A DNA stretch of 64,000 bases from Mesorhizobium wenxiniae (GTDB lineage: Bacteria > Pseudomonadota > Alphaproteobacteria > Rhizobiales > Rhizobiaceae). Shown in pieces: positions 8,081 through 17,191 of this stretch (positions are counted from its first letter, which is position 1; every line of letters starts with the position of its first letter). The notes beneath the pieces are model-generated. The model saw only the letters and a program-made list of their open reading frames with translations, was not told where the DNA came from and searched no databases. The position numbers were made by a program, and so were the translations under genes. Where the stretch lies: positions 227,806 through 291,805 of the forward strand of contig NZ_NPKH01000001.1 in assembly GCF_002284535.1 (NCBI RefSeq), read 5' to 3'.

Positions 8081-8798
8081 TCAGCCGACAGCGCTAAGAA
8101 GGAGAGCAACTTCCGTCGGTGCGAGGATCATTGCGTCGTGGCCAGTGGCGAGTTCCTGCCACGCCCAGCCATCCTGCTTCGCGACCCATTCTCGCGCTCC
8201 CGCCGTCGGCGGGTGGAGCGGATTAGTGCAGACGACATAGGTCCGGGGCCTGCCGTTGCCGAGCGGGTGCTCGAGCTTAAGTCCGCTTTCGTAGGTGCTT
8301 GCCGGATGCGGTGTTTATCCGGCGCCGCACCCAGTCCGTGAGCGAGTGTCCCTTGGGAATGCCGAATGCTGTTGGCGGCGGAGTCGGCATGAAGATACCC
8401 CGTCCTTCCTCCGCAACCAATTTTCGACGGGCGGCGACGATGTCGGGGGGCATGGTGCTGAATACACTTTGACCGCTCTCGACGATGGCGCCGTCGAGAT
8501 AAACGAGATGGCTGATATGGTCGGGTATCCGGTCGGCGGCGCCGGTGATGCTGATGCCGCCTAGACTGTGACCGACAAGGATCACATCGCTCAGCTCTTC
8601 CGTTACAATGTGGTTGACGATGTCGGTCACGAATGTGTCGGGCGTGATGTCCTTGCACAGCAAATGTGCGCGTTCGCCGACACCTGTCTGGGTCGGCGTG
8701 GTCACGTGGCATCCCATCTTGCGAAGATTGGCGGCGACGTCCCGCCAACACCATCCGCCATGCCAGGCACCATGCACTAGCACATACGTCTTTGTCAT
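8081..8798 (-). pseudogene. Alpha/beta hydrolase, single frameshift
   Basis: The first ~165 codons (from ATG 8798) give an alpha/beta-hydrolase of the plant salicylate-esterase/hydroxynitrile-lyase-like group: VLVHGAWHGGWCW oxyanion region, nucleophile elbow VGHSLGG. Near 8285 the frame is lost. A different frame continues the fold to 8081 (RPRTYVVCTNPLHPP, then ELATGHDAM with the catalytic His), giving a normal total of about 238 residues. So one small indel separates two good halves: either a recent pseudogene or a sequencing error. Its position between fixX and the dead nifA suggests it arrived with the rearrangement there. The substrate cannot be named. Confidence 0.75.
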
Positions 8799-9063
8799 GG
8801 ATTGTGCCGTTCCATTTGCTCACCGGCCGTTGTGGCTGCCATCCGGCACGATGGCCGAACGTTGTCCCAAAGGGGCTCGACCACGTTACCGGTGGTAAGT
8901 CCGGCGCACAGGCCGCCGCCGTGGCCTGAGGACACCCCTACCAGTCGAGGAAATTTGAATTGCGAAAGCCCAATATTCACTAGCTCTTTGCAAGTGGATG
9001 GAGAGGCTCATGGTGTGCCGCAGTTGCTCGCTGCCGGCATGCTCTTGGCACGGTGCCGGCTGA

Positions 9064-9363
9064 TCATCCGAACTTGAACAGGACACCAAAGCCGCCGCGC
9101 GGATAGTTCCACTCGATGTCGCCGCCTTTCTCGCACAATATCCGGCAGGTGCCGCATTCCATGCAGCCGTCGGCGGTGATCTCGACTTGGCCCCTGTCAT
9201 TCAACTCATAGCATTTCGCTGGACAGACGTAGGTCAACGCAAGCAAGTTCGCGCTTGGCTTCTCGTGCGGTCGCACTATGATATGGGGGCGGCCCGAATC
9301 GACCAGGTAGCGGTTCTGGTAAAGCTTGTCCTCGACACGAACCTTCGTCACTGCGATCGTCAT
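9064..9363 (-). CDS. fixX: FixX, ferredoxin-like protein
   Basis: A 99-residue ferredoxin-like protein with CPAKCYE and the cluster motif [22 protein letters not shown], which matches FixX and the ETF:quinone oxidoreductase C-terminus. It is the last member of the FixABCX complex, which bifurcates NADH electrons to quinone and to ferredoxin/flavodoxin for nitrogenase. It starts 12 bases after fixC. Confidence 0.96.
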   Translation of the reverse strand: MTIAVTKVRVEDKLYQNRYLVDSGRPHIIVRPHEKPSANLLALTYVCPAKCYELNDRGQVEITADGCMECGTCRILCEKGGDIEWNYPRGGFGVLFKFG

Positions 9364-9375
9364 CTTGTACCCTCT

Positions 9376-10680
9376 TCAGCGCCATGCCAATGCCAGGCGG
9401 ACCGCGTCGCTGACCAACCCCCAGCGCGAGCGCGCGTTGATGAAGGCGGCCGTGGTGGCCCTTTCCTTCTCGATCTTCGGCGTGCCGTCGACACGCATGA
9501 AGCTCTGAGCGGCATACGACATCAACCGCGGATAGCTGGTAAAAAAGTTGCTGGAATTGGTGTGGAGTAAGGCTGGCATGTCCTTGTATTTCTTAAGATC
9601 CTTGATCACAAAGGATTCATCCAACATCGTCTTGTAGAGCGCAAGGTTCCCTTTGGTCATAGGACCGTTGCGGCTTTTGACTTTGATGATCGCCTCAGCC
9701 GCGACACGACCTGAGGTCATGGCAAGGTTCGAACCCTCACGGTGAATGGCATTGTTCAGTTGCGCTGCGTCGCCGACGATGACCCAACCGTCGCCGAACA
9801 GCTGCGGAATGGCCCTGTAACCACCTTCGGGGATAAGATGGGCGGCATATTCTTTCACCTCCGAGCCAGCGATCAGCGGCCGGATCGAAGGATGGTTTTT
9901 CATCGCGTCTAGGAGGGCGGACGGGCTCTCCAACGTCGCGGCGAAATCCGAGACCAGGCAGCCGATGCCGAGTGAAATCGACTCCTTGTTGGTGTAAAGG
10001 AAGCCGAGCCCGGCCATGCTGCGAGAAATCGTGCCCACGGCCTCGATTACGCAGCCTTCATCGCCCTTGACACCGAACCGCTGGCCAATGACCTCTTCGG
10101 GCAAGAAATGCATTTCCTTGACGGCAAGTGCCACGGTCTCCGGCTTCGGCATCTCGCGCAGGCCTGCGCGAGTGCCAAGCAATCCCGACACCCCTTCTGC
10201 GAGAACGACCACATTCGCGAAGACCACTCCGCCAGCCCGGTCTGTGCGGACGCCGATCACCTTGCCATTGCCATCACGGACGAGTTCCGTCGCGGTCGTC
10301 TCACACAGGACCGTCGCGCCAGCCTCGCGCACCTTGCGGGAAAACCATTTGTCGAACTGGGCGCGGATGATCGTGTAGCGGTTGGGTTTCGCCTCATTGA
10401 AGTCGTCCGACCGGTAATGAATTCCGGTGTGAGATGTGTTGTCCATCACCCAAAGTCGCTGTTCGACCAGGTGCCGCTCGAGGGGCGCATCATCCCGGAA
10501 GTCCGGGATGATCTTCTCCAGCATGTTCGCGTACATTATGGCGCCCTGGACGTTCTTAGAGCCCGGATATTCCCCGCGCTCCAACTGCAGTACCTTCAGC
10601 CCCTGGCTTGCCAAAGTGTAAGCAGCTGCGTTTCCGGACATGCCGGCTCCGACCACAATGGCATCGAATTGTTCAATCAT
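9376..10680 (-). CDS. fixC: FixC, electron-transfer flavoprotein-quinone oxidoreductase subunit
   Basis: 434 residues. The N-terminal FAD-binding motif is [19 protein letters not shown], followed by the geranylgeranyl-reductase/ETF-QO type fold; [22 protein letters not shown] near residue 300 is the second FAD motif. I chose ATG 10680 (GGGAGAA upstream) over the longer frame that would run into fixB. Member of fixABCX. Confidence 0.96.
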   Translation of the reverse strand: MIEQFDAIVVGAGMSGNAAAYTLASQGLKVLQLERGEYPGSKNVQGAIMYANMLEKIIPDFRDDAPLERHLVEQRLWVMDNTSHTGIHYRSDDFNEAKPNRYTIIRAQFDKWFSRKVREAGATVLCETTATELVRDGNGKVIGVRTDRAGGVVFANVVVLAEGVSGLLGTRAGLREMPKPETVALAVKEMHFLPEEVIGQRFGVKGDEGCVIEAVGTISRSMAGLGFLYTNKESISLGIGCLVSDFAATLESPSALLDAMKNHPSIRPLIAGSEVKEYAAHLIPEGGYRAIPQLFGDGWVIVGDAAQLNNAIHREGSNLAMTSGRVAAEAIIKVKSRNGPMTKGNLALYKTMLDESFVIKDLKKYKDMPALLHTNSSNFFTSYPRLMSYAAQSFMRVDGTPKIEKERATTAAFINARSRWGLVSDAVRLALAWR

Positions 10681-10690
10681 GTCTTCTCCC

Positions 10691-11800
10691 TCAACTCGCA
10701 AGCTTGTCTCGACTGTGCGGCGACAGCCGCCGGGTGAAGGCTTCCGTGAGTGCGGGCAGGAAGCGGATTGCATCCGTGACGATCCCGAGGTGGGCGAACT
10801 CGAAAATCGGCGCGTTCGGATCGGTGTTGATCGCTACGATGAGATCGGCCCCCTCGACCCCAACTCGGTGCTGGATGGCGCCGGAAATTCCGGCCGCGAT
10901 GTAAAGCTTCGGTCGAATGGTCTTGCCAGTTTGGCCAATCTGCCGATCAGCCGGCATCCAGCCCTTCTGGACCAAGGGGCGCGAACAGCCATGCTCGGCG
11001 CCGATCGCTCGGGCAAGATTCTTCACAAGCTGAAGGTTCTCCGCCGCACCGAGACCGAGGCCTCCCGCAACCACGACATCCGCATAGGCAAGATTTGCCA
11101 TTGCCGACTGGTTATCCGGTAGGAAGCCGAGGACTTTGGTGACGATATCGTCCTCAACGAGCGACAGCTTGTGCCGCATGACACGCCCGACCGGCTTATC
11201 CACCCGTTGCGGCATAGGCATGACCCTTGGTCGCACGGTCGCCATTTGCGGCCGGTAATTTAGTGTATAGATCGTACACAACAACGAGCCACCAAAAGTC
11301 GGACGGGTCGCGGCGAGTGAACCGTCGGAATCTACATCAAGTTCGGTGCAGTCGGCCGTGAGCCCCGTCTGCAGGGTCGTCGCTACCGAGCCCGCAAGAT
11401 CCCTGCCCAGTGTGGTCGCGCCGAGAAGGAGGATTTCGGGTTTATGGGTATTGACCAGATCCGTGAGCGCCTTGGCGAACGGCTCGTTCCGGTAGTCGGC
11501 GAGCGGCGGCGCATCGACGATGTAGACAAGATCCGCCCCGTAAGCGAAGGCCTCGGCAACAGCGTCCTCGACCATCTCGCCCGGCGGTCCCAGCACGACG
11601 CCCGCGAGCTGGACTTCAAGCTTGTCGGCTAATTTGCGGCCTTCACCCAGCAGTTCGAATGATACAGGATGCACATTGCCGCGTTCGAGCTCGAGGAAGA
11701 CCCACACGTGCCGGTAGTCTTTGAAACGGTCGGGAAGTTCTTTCTTTACACCGGCACGGCCGGGGGCAATGCGAGGGGTAGTTTGGCTTGCGGTCGACAT
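10691..11800 (-). CDS. fixB: FixB, electron-transfer flavoprotein alpha subunit
   Basis: 369 residues. The C-terminal FAD domain has [20 protein letters not shown], then [13 protein letters not shown] and [20 protein letters not shown], all standard for ETF-alpha/FixB. The start at 11800 (MSTASQTT) was chosen over the frame extension that would overlap fixA. With FixA it forms the flavoprotein that carries out electron bifurcation. Confidence 0.96.
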   Translation of the reverse strand: MSTASQTTPRIAPGRAGVKKELPDRFKDYRHVWVFLELERGNVHPVSFELLGEGRKLADKLEVQLAGVVLGPPGEMVEDAVAEAFAYGADLVYIVDAPPLADYRNEPFAKALTDLVNTHKPEILLLGATTLGRDLAGSVATTLQTGLTADCTELDVDSDGSLAATRPTFGGSLLCTIYTLNYRPQMATVRPRVMPMPQRVDKPVGRVMRHKLSLVEDDIVTKVLGFLPDNQSAMANLAYADVVVAGGLGLGAAENLQLVKNLARAIGAEHGCSRPLVQKGWMPADRQIGQTGKTIRPKLYIAAGISGAIQHRVGVEGADLIVAINTDPNAPIFEFAHLGIVTDAIRFLPALTEAFTRRLSPHSRDKLAS

Positions 11801-11816
11801 TTTCTGCTCCTGGCCG

Positions 11817-12668
11817 TCACGTGCCGCTGTTGAAGGCCAACTCATGTTCCAGCGCCGGCCGGCGGGTTAAGATATCGGCGATGAGTTCATCGGCTATGTC
11901 CTGCAAGCCCCTTTCCGCGGTGTCGATCTGCGCCGCGCTTTCTGCCCGTGCGGTGGGGGCGAAAACACGCTTGACGACTGTCGGCGAGCCACGCAGACCG
12001 CACCGGGTGAGATCGTCAATGCCGGCGTCGGCTGCAGTCCACTTCACGACTTGGCTGCGCGCCGCGCAAAGAGCCTGCTGGAGCGAGCCCCGGCGGATTT
12101 CGTTGGTGTCTTCCAGCATGGTAATGAGGCAAGGGAGTCTGCTCTTCAGCAACTGGGTGCCGCCTTCGGCGCGACGCGCGACTTCGATCTCTCGCGTTTT
12201 GAGATCGATGGAGGCAATCTTCGCGACATAGGTAAGTTGCGATAGATCCAGGCGCTTGGCTATGCCGGGTCCGACCTGGGCGGTATCGCCGTCAATCGTC
12301 TGCTTGCCGGTGAAGACGATGTCTGGCCTGCCGAAAGTCTCCCCAATTTTTGCGATTGCTTGCGAAAGAGCAAAGGAGGTCGCCAGCGTATCGGATCCGG
12401 CAAAATAGCGGTCCGTCAAGAGAACTGCTCGGTCAGCACCGTAACCGAGCGCCTTTCGCAGCGAGTCCTCCGCCATGGGCGGACCCATTGTGAGCACAGT
12501 AACCTCGCCACCATGAACGTCGCGCAGTTTGAGCGCTTCTTCGAGGGCGAACAGGTCGTAAGGATTGATGATGGTCGGCACACCCTGACGCATGATCGTG
12601 TTCGTCACCGGGTGGACGCGGATCTGTGCCGAATCCGGCACCTGCTTGATGCAGATTACGATGTGCAT
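11817..12668 (-). CDS. fixA: FixA, electron-transfer flavoprotein beta subunit
   Basis: 283 residues starting [20 protein letters not shown], the conserved ETF-beta start, with [20 protein letters not shown] in the middle and [17 protein letters not shown] sequence (here [13 protein letters not shown]) later. First gene of fixABCX. Its own sigma54 promoter lies 57-73 bases upstream (12725-12741). Confidence 0.96.
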   Translation of the reverse strand: MHIVICIKQVPDSAQIRVHPVTNTIMRQGVPTIINPYDLFALEEALKLRDVHGGEVTVLTMGPPMAEDSLRKALGYGADRAVLLTDRYFAGSDTLATSFALSQAIAKIGETFGRPDIVFTGKQTIDGDTAQVGPGIAKRLDLSQLTYVAKIASIDLKTREIEVARRAEGGTQLLKSRLPCLITMLEDTNEIRRGSLQQALCAARSQVVKWTAADAGIDDLTRCGLRGSPTVVKRVFAPTARAESAAQIDTAERGLQDIADELIADILTRRPALEHELAFNSGT

Positions 12669-12724
12669 TGGCGATTTCTCTAAGCTCCCAGTCCGGATGC
12701 GTGCTTGGCGGTTCACCTCATGCC

Positions 12725-12741
12725 TGCATCGTTCATGCCAA
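12725..12741 (-). promoter_or_regulatory. Sigma54 -24/-12 promoter of fixABCX
   Basis: The minus strand reads TTGGCATGAACGATGCA, with GG-N10-GC spacing and only the first T of TTGC changed to A. It lies upstream of fixA in the nifW-fixA spacer. No exact TGT-N10-ACA was found nearby; TGTCGCGTCGCAGCCG at about 12830 shares only the first half. Confidence 0.8.
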
Positions 12742-12855
12742 GTCTTCTTCCTGCCTCTATTCCAGAAGGTGGCTTCGTTTGCTTCCGAGGAGGCGTCATG
12801 AGGACTGGATTTGTCGACTTCTCGACATTGTCGCGTCGCAGCCGTGTCGGGCTCA

Positions 12856-13233
12856 TTACTTTCCGAACCGCTTCAGTGCAGAGTTGAGCGGGACGAAAGC
12901 GCGGCCAGGTGCGGCACATACGTTTGGATCGTGGTCCCTTAGCACCTTGAACACACGTTGCGTGAGCGGCGAGGAAGTCGCGAAATCTTCGTAGGCGCGT
13001 TCCAGCTTGGCGCGCACCCGCGCGGCGATTACCTGGTCAGGCAGACCGGAGAAATCTTCTTCGGCAAGGTATTGGCCCACGCGCTTCATGATATGGAGCC
13101 GCGAGACATTCATCACTTTCGGGTCGTAGGAGACGCCAAGGCAGGCGAAGAAGTCCTCCGCAGCCGACAGGCCCTTCAGTCGCGCCAGGATATCGGTGGG
13201 ATTGATCGGGCGGCTGTCAGCGGAGCAGTTCAT
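12856..13233 (-). CDS. nifW: NifW, nitrogenase-protecting protein
   Basis: 125 residues of the NifW family (LKGLSAAEDFFACLGVSYDP near the start, PLTQRVFKVLRDHDPN near the end). NifW is thought to protect or help mature the MoFe protein against oxygen. It lies between nifS and fixA, same direction. Confidence 0.93.
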   Translation of the reverse strand: MNCSADSRPINPTDILARLKGLSAAEDFFACLGVSYDPKVMNVSRLHIMKRVGQYLAEEDFSGLPDQVIAARVRAKLERAYEDFATSSPLTQRVFKVLRDHDPNVCAAPGRAFVPLNSALKRFGK

Positions 13234-13396
13234 TGTATTCTCCCGGCACGAAATTGTGGTGTCGATGCGTTGGTGACATTGCTGACGGCGTGCCGACCTC
13301 TGGCACGGCGGCTGGGCAAGAGACTTGGCGATCTCAAGCTTTTCTGAAGTGGTGAAGGCGACCCCGGGTTTGACTGCTCTCCATTGCGCAGGGTCG

Positions 13397-14635
13397 TCAC
13401 GTTGAGGAAGACCTCACGGCTCCTGAGTGGGCGTCGGCTATTGTGCCGCTCGGACCCGGGCCGGAATGAAGCTGTTCTGCACCTCGCCCGCACAGTCCAG
13501 CACTGGGAACGGCCCGTAGCTTCTCGGTGATCGCAGGCAGGACCTCAAGCACGCGGTCTACGTCATCTTCGCCGTTGTCACGCGACAAGGAGAAGCGGAC
13601 TGCCCCACATGCCGCGTTCATAGCGATCAGAACATGGCTCGGTTCCAGTGAGCCAGAGGCACAGGCGGACCCGGCGGAACAGGCGATTCCCAGCCGGCTG
13701 AGGACAATTGGGATTGCATCGCCTTCGATACCTTCGAATCCAATGTTTGCAGTGTTTGGCAATCGCTCTTGCGGATCGCCGTTGATGGATGTGTTTGGGA
13801 TGCGCTGGATGATCCCGTTCTCAAGGCGGTCGCGCAACCATTTTATTCGTTTTGTCTCGTCCATGAATTTCAAGGCGAGTTCGGCCGCCATGCCCAGCCC
13901 GACTATGCCGGGTGTGTTTTCAGTGCCTGCACGCCGGTCGCGCTCTTGGTGGCCACCCTTGATCATGGAGGAGAAGCGCACGCCACGTCTTACATAAAGC
14001 GCGCCTATCCCCTTTGGACCATGCAGCTTGTGGGCGGAGAGCGACAGCATGTCGATCGCGGTCGATTTCAGCTCAACCGGAAGCCTTCCGACCGCCTGCA
14101 CTGCATCAGTGTGGAAAAGCGCGCCGACTTCCCTGGCTAGATCGGCAAGCTCAACCACGGGAAAGATCGTACCGGTCTCATTGTTCGCCCACATTATCGA
14201 GACGATTGCCACTTGTGGGGTGAGGGCGGTTCTGTAGGCGTCCAGGTCGAGCCGGCCGTGGTGATCGACTGGGATAATGTGCACCTTGACGCCGCGCGTC
14301 TTTTCAAGGTGCGCGCACAACTTCAGAACGGCCGGATGTTCAACCGCGGAAGTCACTATTTCCTTTCGGCCGGGCATTACCTCCAGCGCCGAAAGGATGG
14401 CTGTACTGTCGCTTTCAGTCCCGCCCGAGGTGAAGATGATCTCGTCCTCGAATCCCGCGCCGATGAGGGCTTGCAACTGTTGCCTCGCCTTTCTCACGGC
14501 TTCAGCAACCGATGCGCCATAGGCGTGCATGGACGAAGGATTGCCAAATTGCTCCGTAAAGAAAGGCAACATCGCTCCAACGACTGCAGGATCAACCCGC
14601 GTCGTTGCGTTGTTGTCGAGATAGACAGGGCTCAT
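13397..14635 (-). CDS. nifS: NifS, cysteine desulfurase
   Basis: 412-residue class-V PLP aminotransferase that mobilises sulfur from cysteine for nitrogenase Fe-S clusters. Visible: start VYLDNNATTRVDP, HTDAVQAVGRLP, the PLP Lys in SAHKLHGPKG near residue 205, and the persulfide-carrying Cys in CSAGSACASGS near 325. Typical NifS is ~390-400 residues. The last ~30 residues (after EKLRAVPSAG) look unlike the family. A second frame over the same bases encodes PVLDCAGEVQNSFIPARV then a stop at about 13439, suggesting a late one-base frameshift that does not reach the catalytic part. Confidence 0.95.
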   Translation of the reverse strand: MSPVYLDNNATTRVDPAVVGAMLPFFTEQFGNPSSMHAYGASVAEAVRKARQQLQALIGAGFEDEIIFTSGGTESDSTAILSALEVMPGRKEIVTSAVEHPAVLKLCAHLEKTRGVKVHIIPVDHHGRLDLDAYRTALTPQVAIVSIMWANNETGTIFPVVELADLAREVGALFHTDAVQAVGRLPVELKSTAIDMLSLSAHKLHGPKGIGALYVRRGVRFSSMIKGGHQERDRRAGTENTPGIVGLGMAAELALKFMDETKRIKWLRDRLENGIIQRIPNTSINGDPQERLPNTANIGFEGIEGDAIPIVLSRLGIACSAGSACASGSLEPSHVLIAMNAACGAVRFSLSRDNGEDDVDRVLEVLPAITEKLRAVPSAGLCGRGAEQLHSGPGPSGTIADAHSGAVRSSST

Positions 14636-14647
14636 GGGAGTGATCCT

Positions 14648-14965
14648 TCAACTGCTGAAATGATTCAAGGGTAGGCGGGCCATTGAACCTCTGGCGCATA
14701 TCGTATCTGGTAAGGTGGGCGGCCGGGCGAGCGATGGCTTGGCTGACCGGTCGCTGTCGACATTGCCATTTGGTGGCGGCATCCGCCGGGAATTCAGCTG
14801 TTTCGGGCAATTTTGTTTGCTTGCCCACGGCAACGATCGATGATCGCGATTTGGCGCATCACCGAACGCAATTGTTCCGGGCCGACAGTGCGTGTCGGCC
14901 GGTTCCAGAGCGCCGGCGGTTACCGGTTCGACGCAGTATTCCTTGGCGTCGCTATAGTCGAACAT
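14648..14965 (-). pseudogene. nifU: nifU 5' remnant
   Basis: From ATG 14965 the frame begins MFDYSDAKEYCVEPVTAGAL and then GTIAFGDA. This aligns with the start of the NifU/IscU scaffold ([20 protein letters not shown]... then GSIACGDA). After ~45 residues the similarity ends, and the metal-binding Cys residues (GDA-C, FGCGSA) are not seen. It sits between the iscA-like gene and nifS, the normal place for nifU. Scaffold function must come from elsewhere, for example the iscA-like protein or chromosomal sufU/iscU. Confidence 0.7.
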
Positions 14966-14982
14966 AGCCTGTTCCCTCGCGA

Positions 14983-15303
14983 TCATTTGCAGGACTTGCC
15001 GCAGCCGCACGTCTCACGCGCATTGGGGTTATCGAAAACAAAGCCGGATGTTTCGAGCCCAGTGACGAAGTCCACGGTCATGCCGGCGGCATGGGGTTGG
15101 GAGCCTCTATCCATGAACACCTTGAGCCCATCTCGCTCGATGATCGCATCGCCCTCATGTGAGACGCTCTCCAGGCCCATTGAGTATTGGAAGCCGGCGC
15201 AGCCGCCGGCATGGACCATGATGCGAAATCCTTCCGCCGGCTCGCTGGCGCGGTAAAGAGCGGCCTTGATGGCGGCAACAGCGTTGTCGGTGAGCGTAAT
15301 CAT
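14983..15303 (-). CDS. IscA/HesB-type iron-sulfur cluster carrier
   Basis: 106 residues (ATG 15303, MITLTDNAVAAIKAAL) with the A-type carrier Cys residues: one in HAGGCAGFQY and the C-terminal pair in ETCGCGKSC. It would deliver Fe-S clusters to nitrogenase apoproteins. First gene of the nifU-relic/nifS/nifW transcript, with its own sigma54 promoter at 15345-15361. Confidence 0.9.
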   Translation of the reverse strand: MITLTDNAVAAIKAALYRASEPAEGFRIMVHAGGCAGFQYSMGLESVSHEGDAIIERDGLKVFMDRGSQPHAAGMTVDFVTGLETSGFVFDNPNARETCGCGKSCK

Positions 15304-15344
15304 GGCTCGATTTCTCCTCGGTCCGACGTTTTCGCGGATCATCT

Positions 15345-15361
15345 CGCATGGACCGTGCCAA
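15345..15361 (-). promoter_or_regulatory. Sigma54 -24/-12 promoter of iscA-nifS
   Basis: The minus strand reads TTGGCACGGTCCATGCG: perfect TTGGCACG at -24, ATGC at -12, GG-N10-GC spacing. It lies ~45 bases upstream of the iscA-like ATG. Confidence 0.85.
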
Positions 15362-15439
15362 AGGGAAGACGTGTCAAAAACCGTAGGACATCCCGACGTC
15401 TCTTATGCTCGATTGCTGGGGAGACGTCCGACAACCGAC

Positions 15440-15651
15440 ACTTACTGTCGGGTTTGTCGCGTCCGCGTCACAGGAAGGGCGCCTGAGTTCGCGATGCACT
15501 CACGCGTAAAGCAATGAACAGAGCCAAAGATGTTCAGAGCTTGCCGCGGAGCAACTGGCACGACGTTTGAGAAGCCTTCGTTGCGGCGGCAAAATTGCCG
15601 GCCGATTCACCTTTGGGTTGCCCTCGCAATCGAAGAACGAAGGAAAGCAAT
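15440..15651 (+). promoter_or_regulatory. Second copy of the nifH promoter and leader
   Basis: This stretch aligns with the region upstream of nifH (36750-36976). CTGTCGGGTTTGTCGCGTCC followed by GCGTCACAG matches the nifH upstream site with two extra bases inside the second half. CTGGCACGACGTTTGA at 15555-15570 occupies the place of the nifH -24/-12, with GC changed to GA. GCGGCGGCAAAATTGCC and AGAACGAAGGAAAGCAATATG match the nifH leader and ribosome-binding site. The two imperfections (site spacing, -12 GA) suggest decay or weaker activity. The same upstream site could serve the divergent iscA promoter. Confidence 0.7.
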
Positions 15652-15891
15652 ATGTCGCTCCTCCATCAGACCCGCCTTGAGTGGGAAGGCAGCACCGCCG
15701 GTGGTACCCGAATGCTCGATCGGCCGATTGGCGCCGACCACCCAACAATCGCTCTCTACCGGCGATTGGCCGCTGACCGCCCGGAGACAGGATTCGACTG
15801 GCATGTGCCTGACGATCGATCGCGTCCGCCGTGCACACCCCTGAGGCCCGTTTTTCGATCGATCGTCAAAAGAAGAACGGGGCGGGGGTAA
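15652..15891 (+). CDS. 79-residue ORF behind the nifH-like leader
   Basis: It starts at the ATG that takes the place of the nifH start, after GAAGGAAAG. The first codons (MSLLHQTRLEWEGST) resemble the nifH start [13 protein letters not shown] at DNA level only in the first ~24 bases. LEWEGSTAGGTR resembles the N-terminus of OsmC-like proteins, but the rest does not follow that family, so it may be a truncated, out-of-frame relic. It ends 4 bases before hmuS. Function unknown. Confidence 0.3.
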   Translation: MSLLHQTRLEWEGSTAGGTRMLDRPIGADHPTIALYRRLAADRPETGFDWHVPDDRSRPPCTPLRPVFRSIVKRRTGRG

Positions 15892-15895
15892 AAAC

Positions 15896-17032
15896 ATGGA
15901 TCAGCGCAAGAAGCGGTCGCCCAACGAAATCCGGCGTGCGTGGGAAGTCTGTCCGAACATTCCCGCGCGTGATTTCGCCGCCCAATTGGCCATTTCGGAA
16001 GCGGAACTGGTCGCGGCCCATTGCGGTTTCGGCGCGGCACGCATCGACCCGCGCGTCAATCACCTTCTGACGGGCCTCGAATTCGTGGGCGAAGTGACGG
16101 CGCTGACCCGCAATCAAGGTGCCGTGCACGAAAAGATTGGCGTCTTCAACAGAGTGATAACCGGCAACAATCACGCCATGGTCCTTGGTGACGAATTCGA
16201 CCTTCGCGTCTTCCCGCAGGCTTGGAGGTATGGTTTCGCTGTTGAAAGGCGCCATCGCGGCGGAATCCAGCGCAGTTTGCAATTCTTCGACGCCACCGGC
16301 GCAGCAGTGCATAAGGTGCATCTCAGGCCGGGCTCCAACCTTCATGCCTATCGAAAGCTGGTGGCCGAGCTCGTATCCGCCAACCAAGAGCCGACCATGT
16401 CGCTTAAGGCGAGAGTAGCCGACCTGGGCGCGAGGACTGCGGACTGGGCCGGCACGGTGGACGACCTACGCGAGCACTGGAGCCGGCTGACTGACGTCAA
16501 CCTTCTAAAGACGCTCAAGCTCAGCCGCTGCCAGGCTTTGCGCATGGTCGGCCAGGATTACGCTTGGCTGCTCGACAATGCTGCAGTTGGCGCCGTGCTC
16601 CAGCGTGCGGCCGAAGACGAATTGCCGATCATGTGCTTCGTCGGCAACCGAGGTTCTATCCAGACCCATTCCGGCTTAATCGAGTCGGTCAAGCAGATCG
16701 GGCCGTGCATCTATGTGCTGGACGAAACGTTCCGGCTGCATCTCAGGACCCACCAAATCCGTGAGGTTTGGGCCGTGCGCAAGCCGACCAATGACAGTCA
16801 CGTCACCTCGCTCGAAGCATATGGGTCCGACGGCAAGATCATCATCCAGTTGTTCGGTGCGCGCAAGGAAGGCGAACGCGAGCGTGACGACTGGCGGGTT
16901 CTGGCGGAAAACCTGCCTCGTTTCCCCGACAGCTACATGAGAAAAGACCGATCGTTGTCGGTGGGACGCCGGCGCCCATCTGCCTCCGCAGCCAGTAGCC
17001 GGGCATTGAAGCCGAGATCGGGAACACGATGA
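15896..17032 (+). CDS. hmuS: HmuS-type heme-degrading/heme-transfer protein
   Basis: 378 residues; HmuS/HemS family, usual length ~350. The duplicated heme-binding repeat is visible: the first half has DPRVNHLLTGLEFVGEVTAL and NGAVHEKIG-type sequence (NQGAVHEKIGVFNRV), the second has CFVGNRGSIQTHSGLIESV. HLRPGSNLHAYRKLV is also typical. The role is cytoplasmic handling or breakdown of heme iron. The last ~35 residues (after LPRFPDSYM) are Arg/Ser-rich and look like read-through of a frameshifted end. No heme transporter genes are adjacent. It follows the nifH-like promoter copy, so symbiotic expression is possible. Confidence 0.85.
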   Translation: MDQRKKRSPNEIRRAWEVCPNIPARDFAAQLAISEAELVAAHCGFGAARIDPRVNHLLTGLEFVGEVTALTRNQGAVHEKIGVFNRVITGNNHAMVLGDEFDLRVFPQAWRYGFAVERRHRGGIQRSLQFFDATGAAVHKVHLRPGSNLHAYRKLVAELVSANQEPTMSLKARVADLGARTADWAGTVDDLREHWSRLTDVNLLKTLKLSRCQALRMVGQDYAWLLDNAAVGAVLQRAAEDELPIMCFVGNRGSIQTHSGLIESVKQIGPCIYVLDETFRLHLRTHQIREVWAVRKPTNDSHVTSLEAYGSDGKIIIQLFGARKEGERERDDWRVLAENLPRFPDSYMRKDRSLSVGRRRPSASAASSRALKPRSGTR

Positions 17033-17191
17033 CGCAATAAGCGCGCTGTATTATCGTAACGCGATGAGCAGGAAGCAATTTGGCGCTGCCCCATCGACCG
17101 CATGGTTACGACGAAGCCGCGGCCTTCGGGCCGAGCTCAGAGGTGACAATAGCGTTAACGCCGCCGACCGTCGTCACTCCCCACCAGGCGG

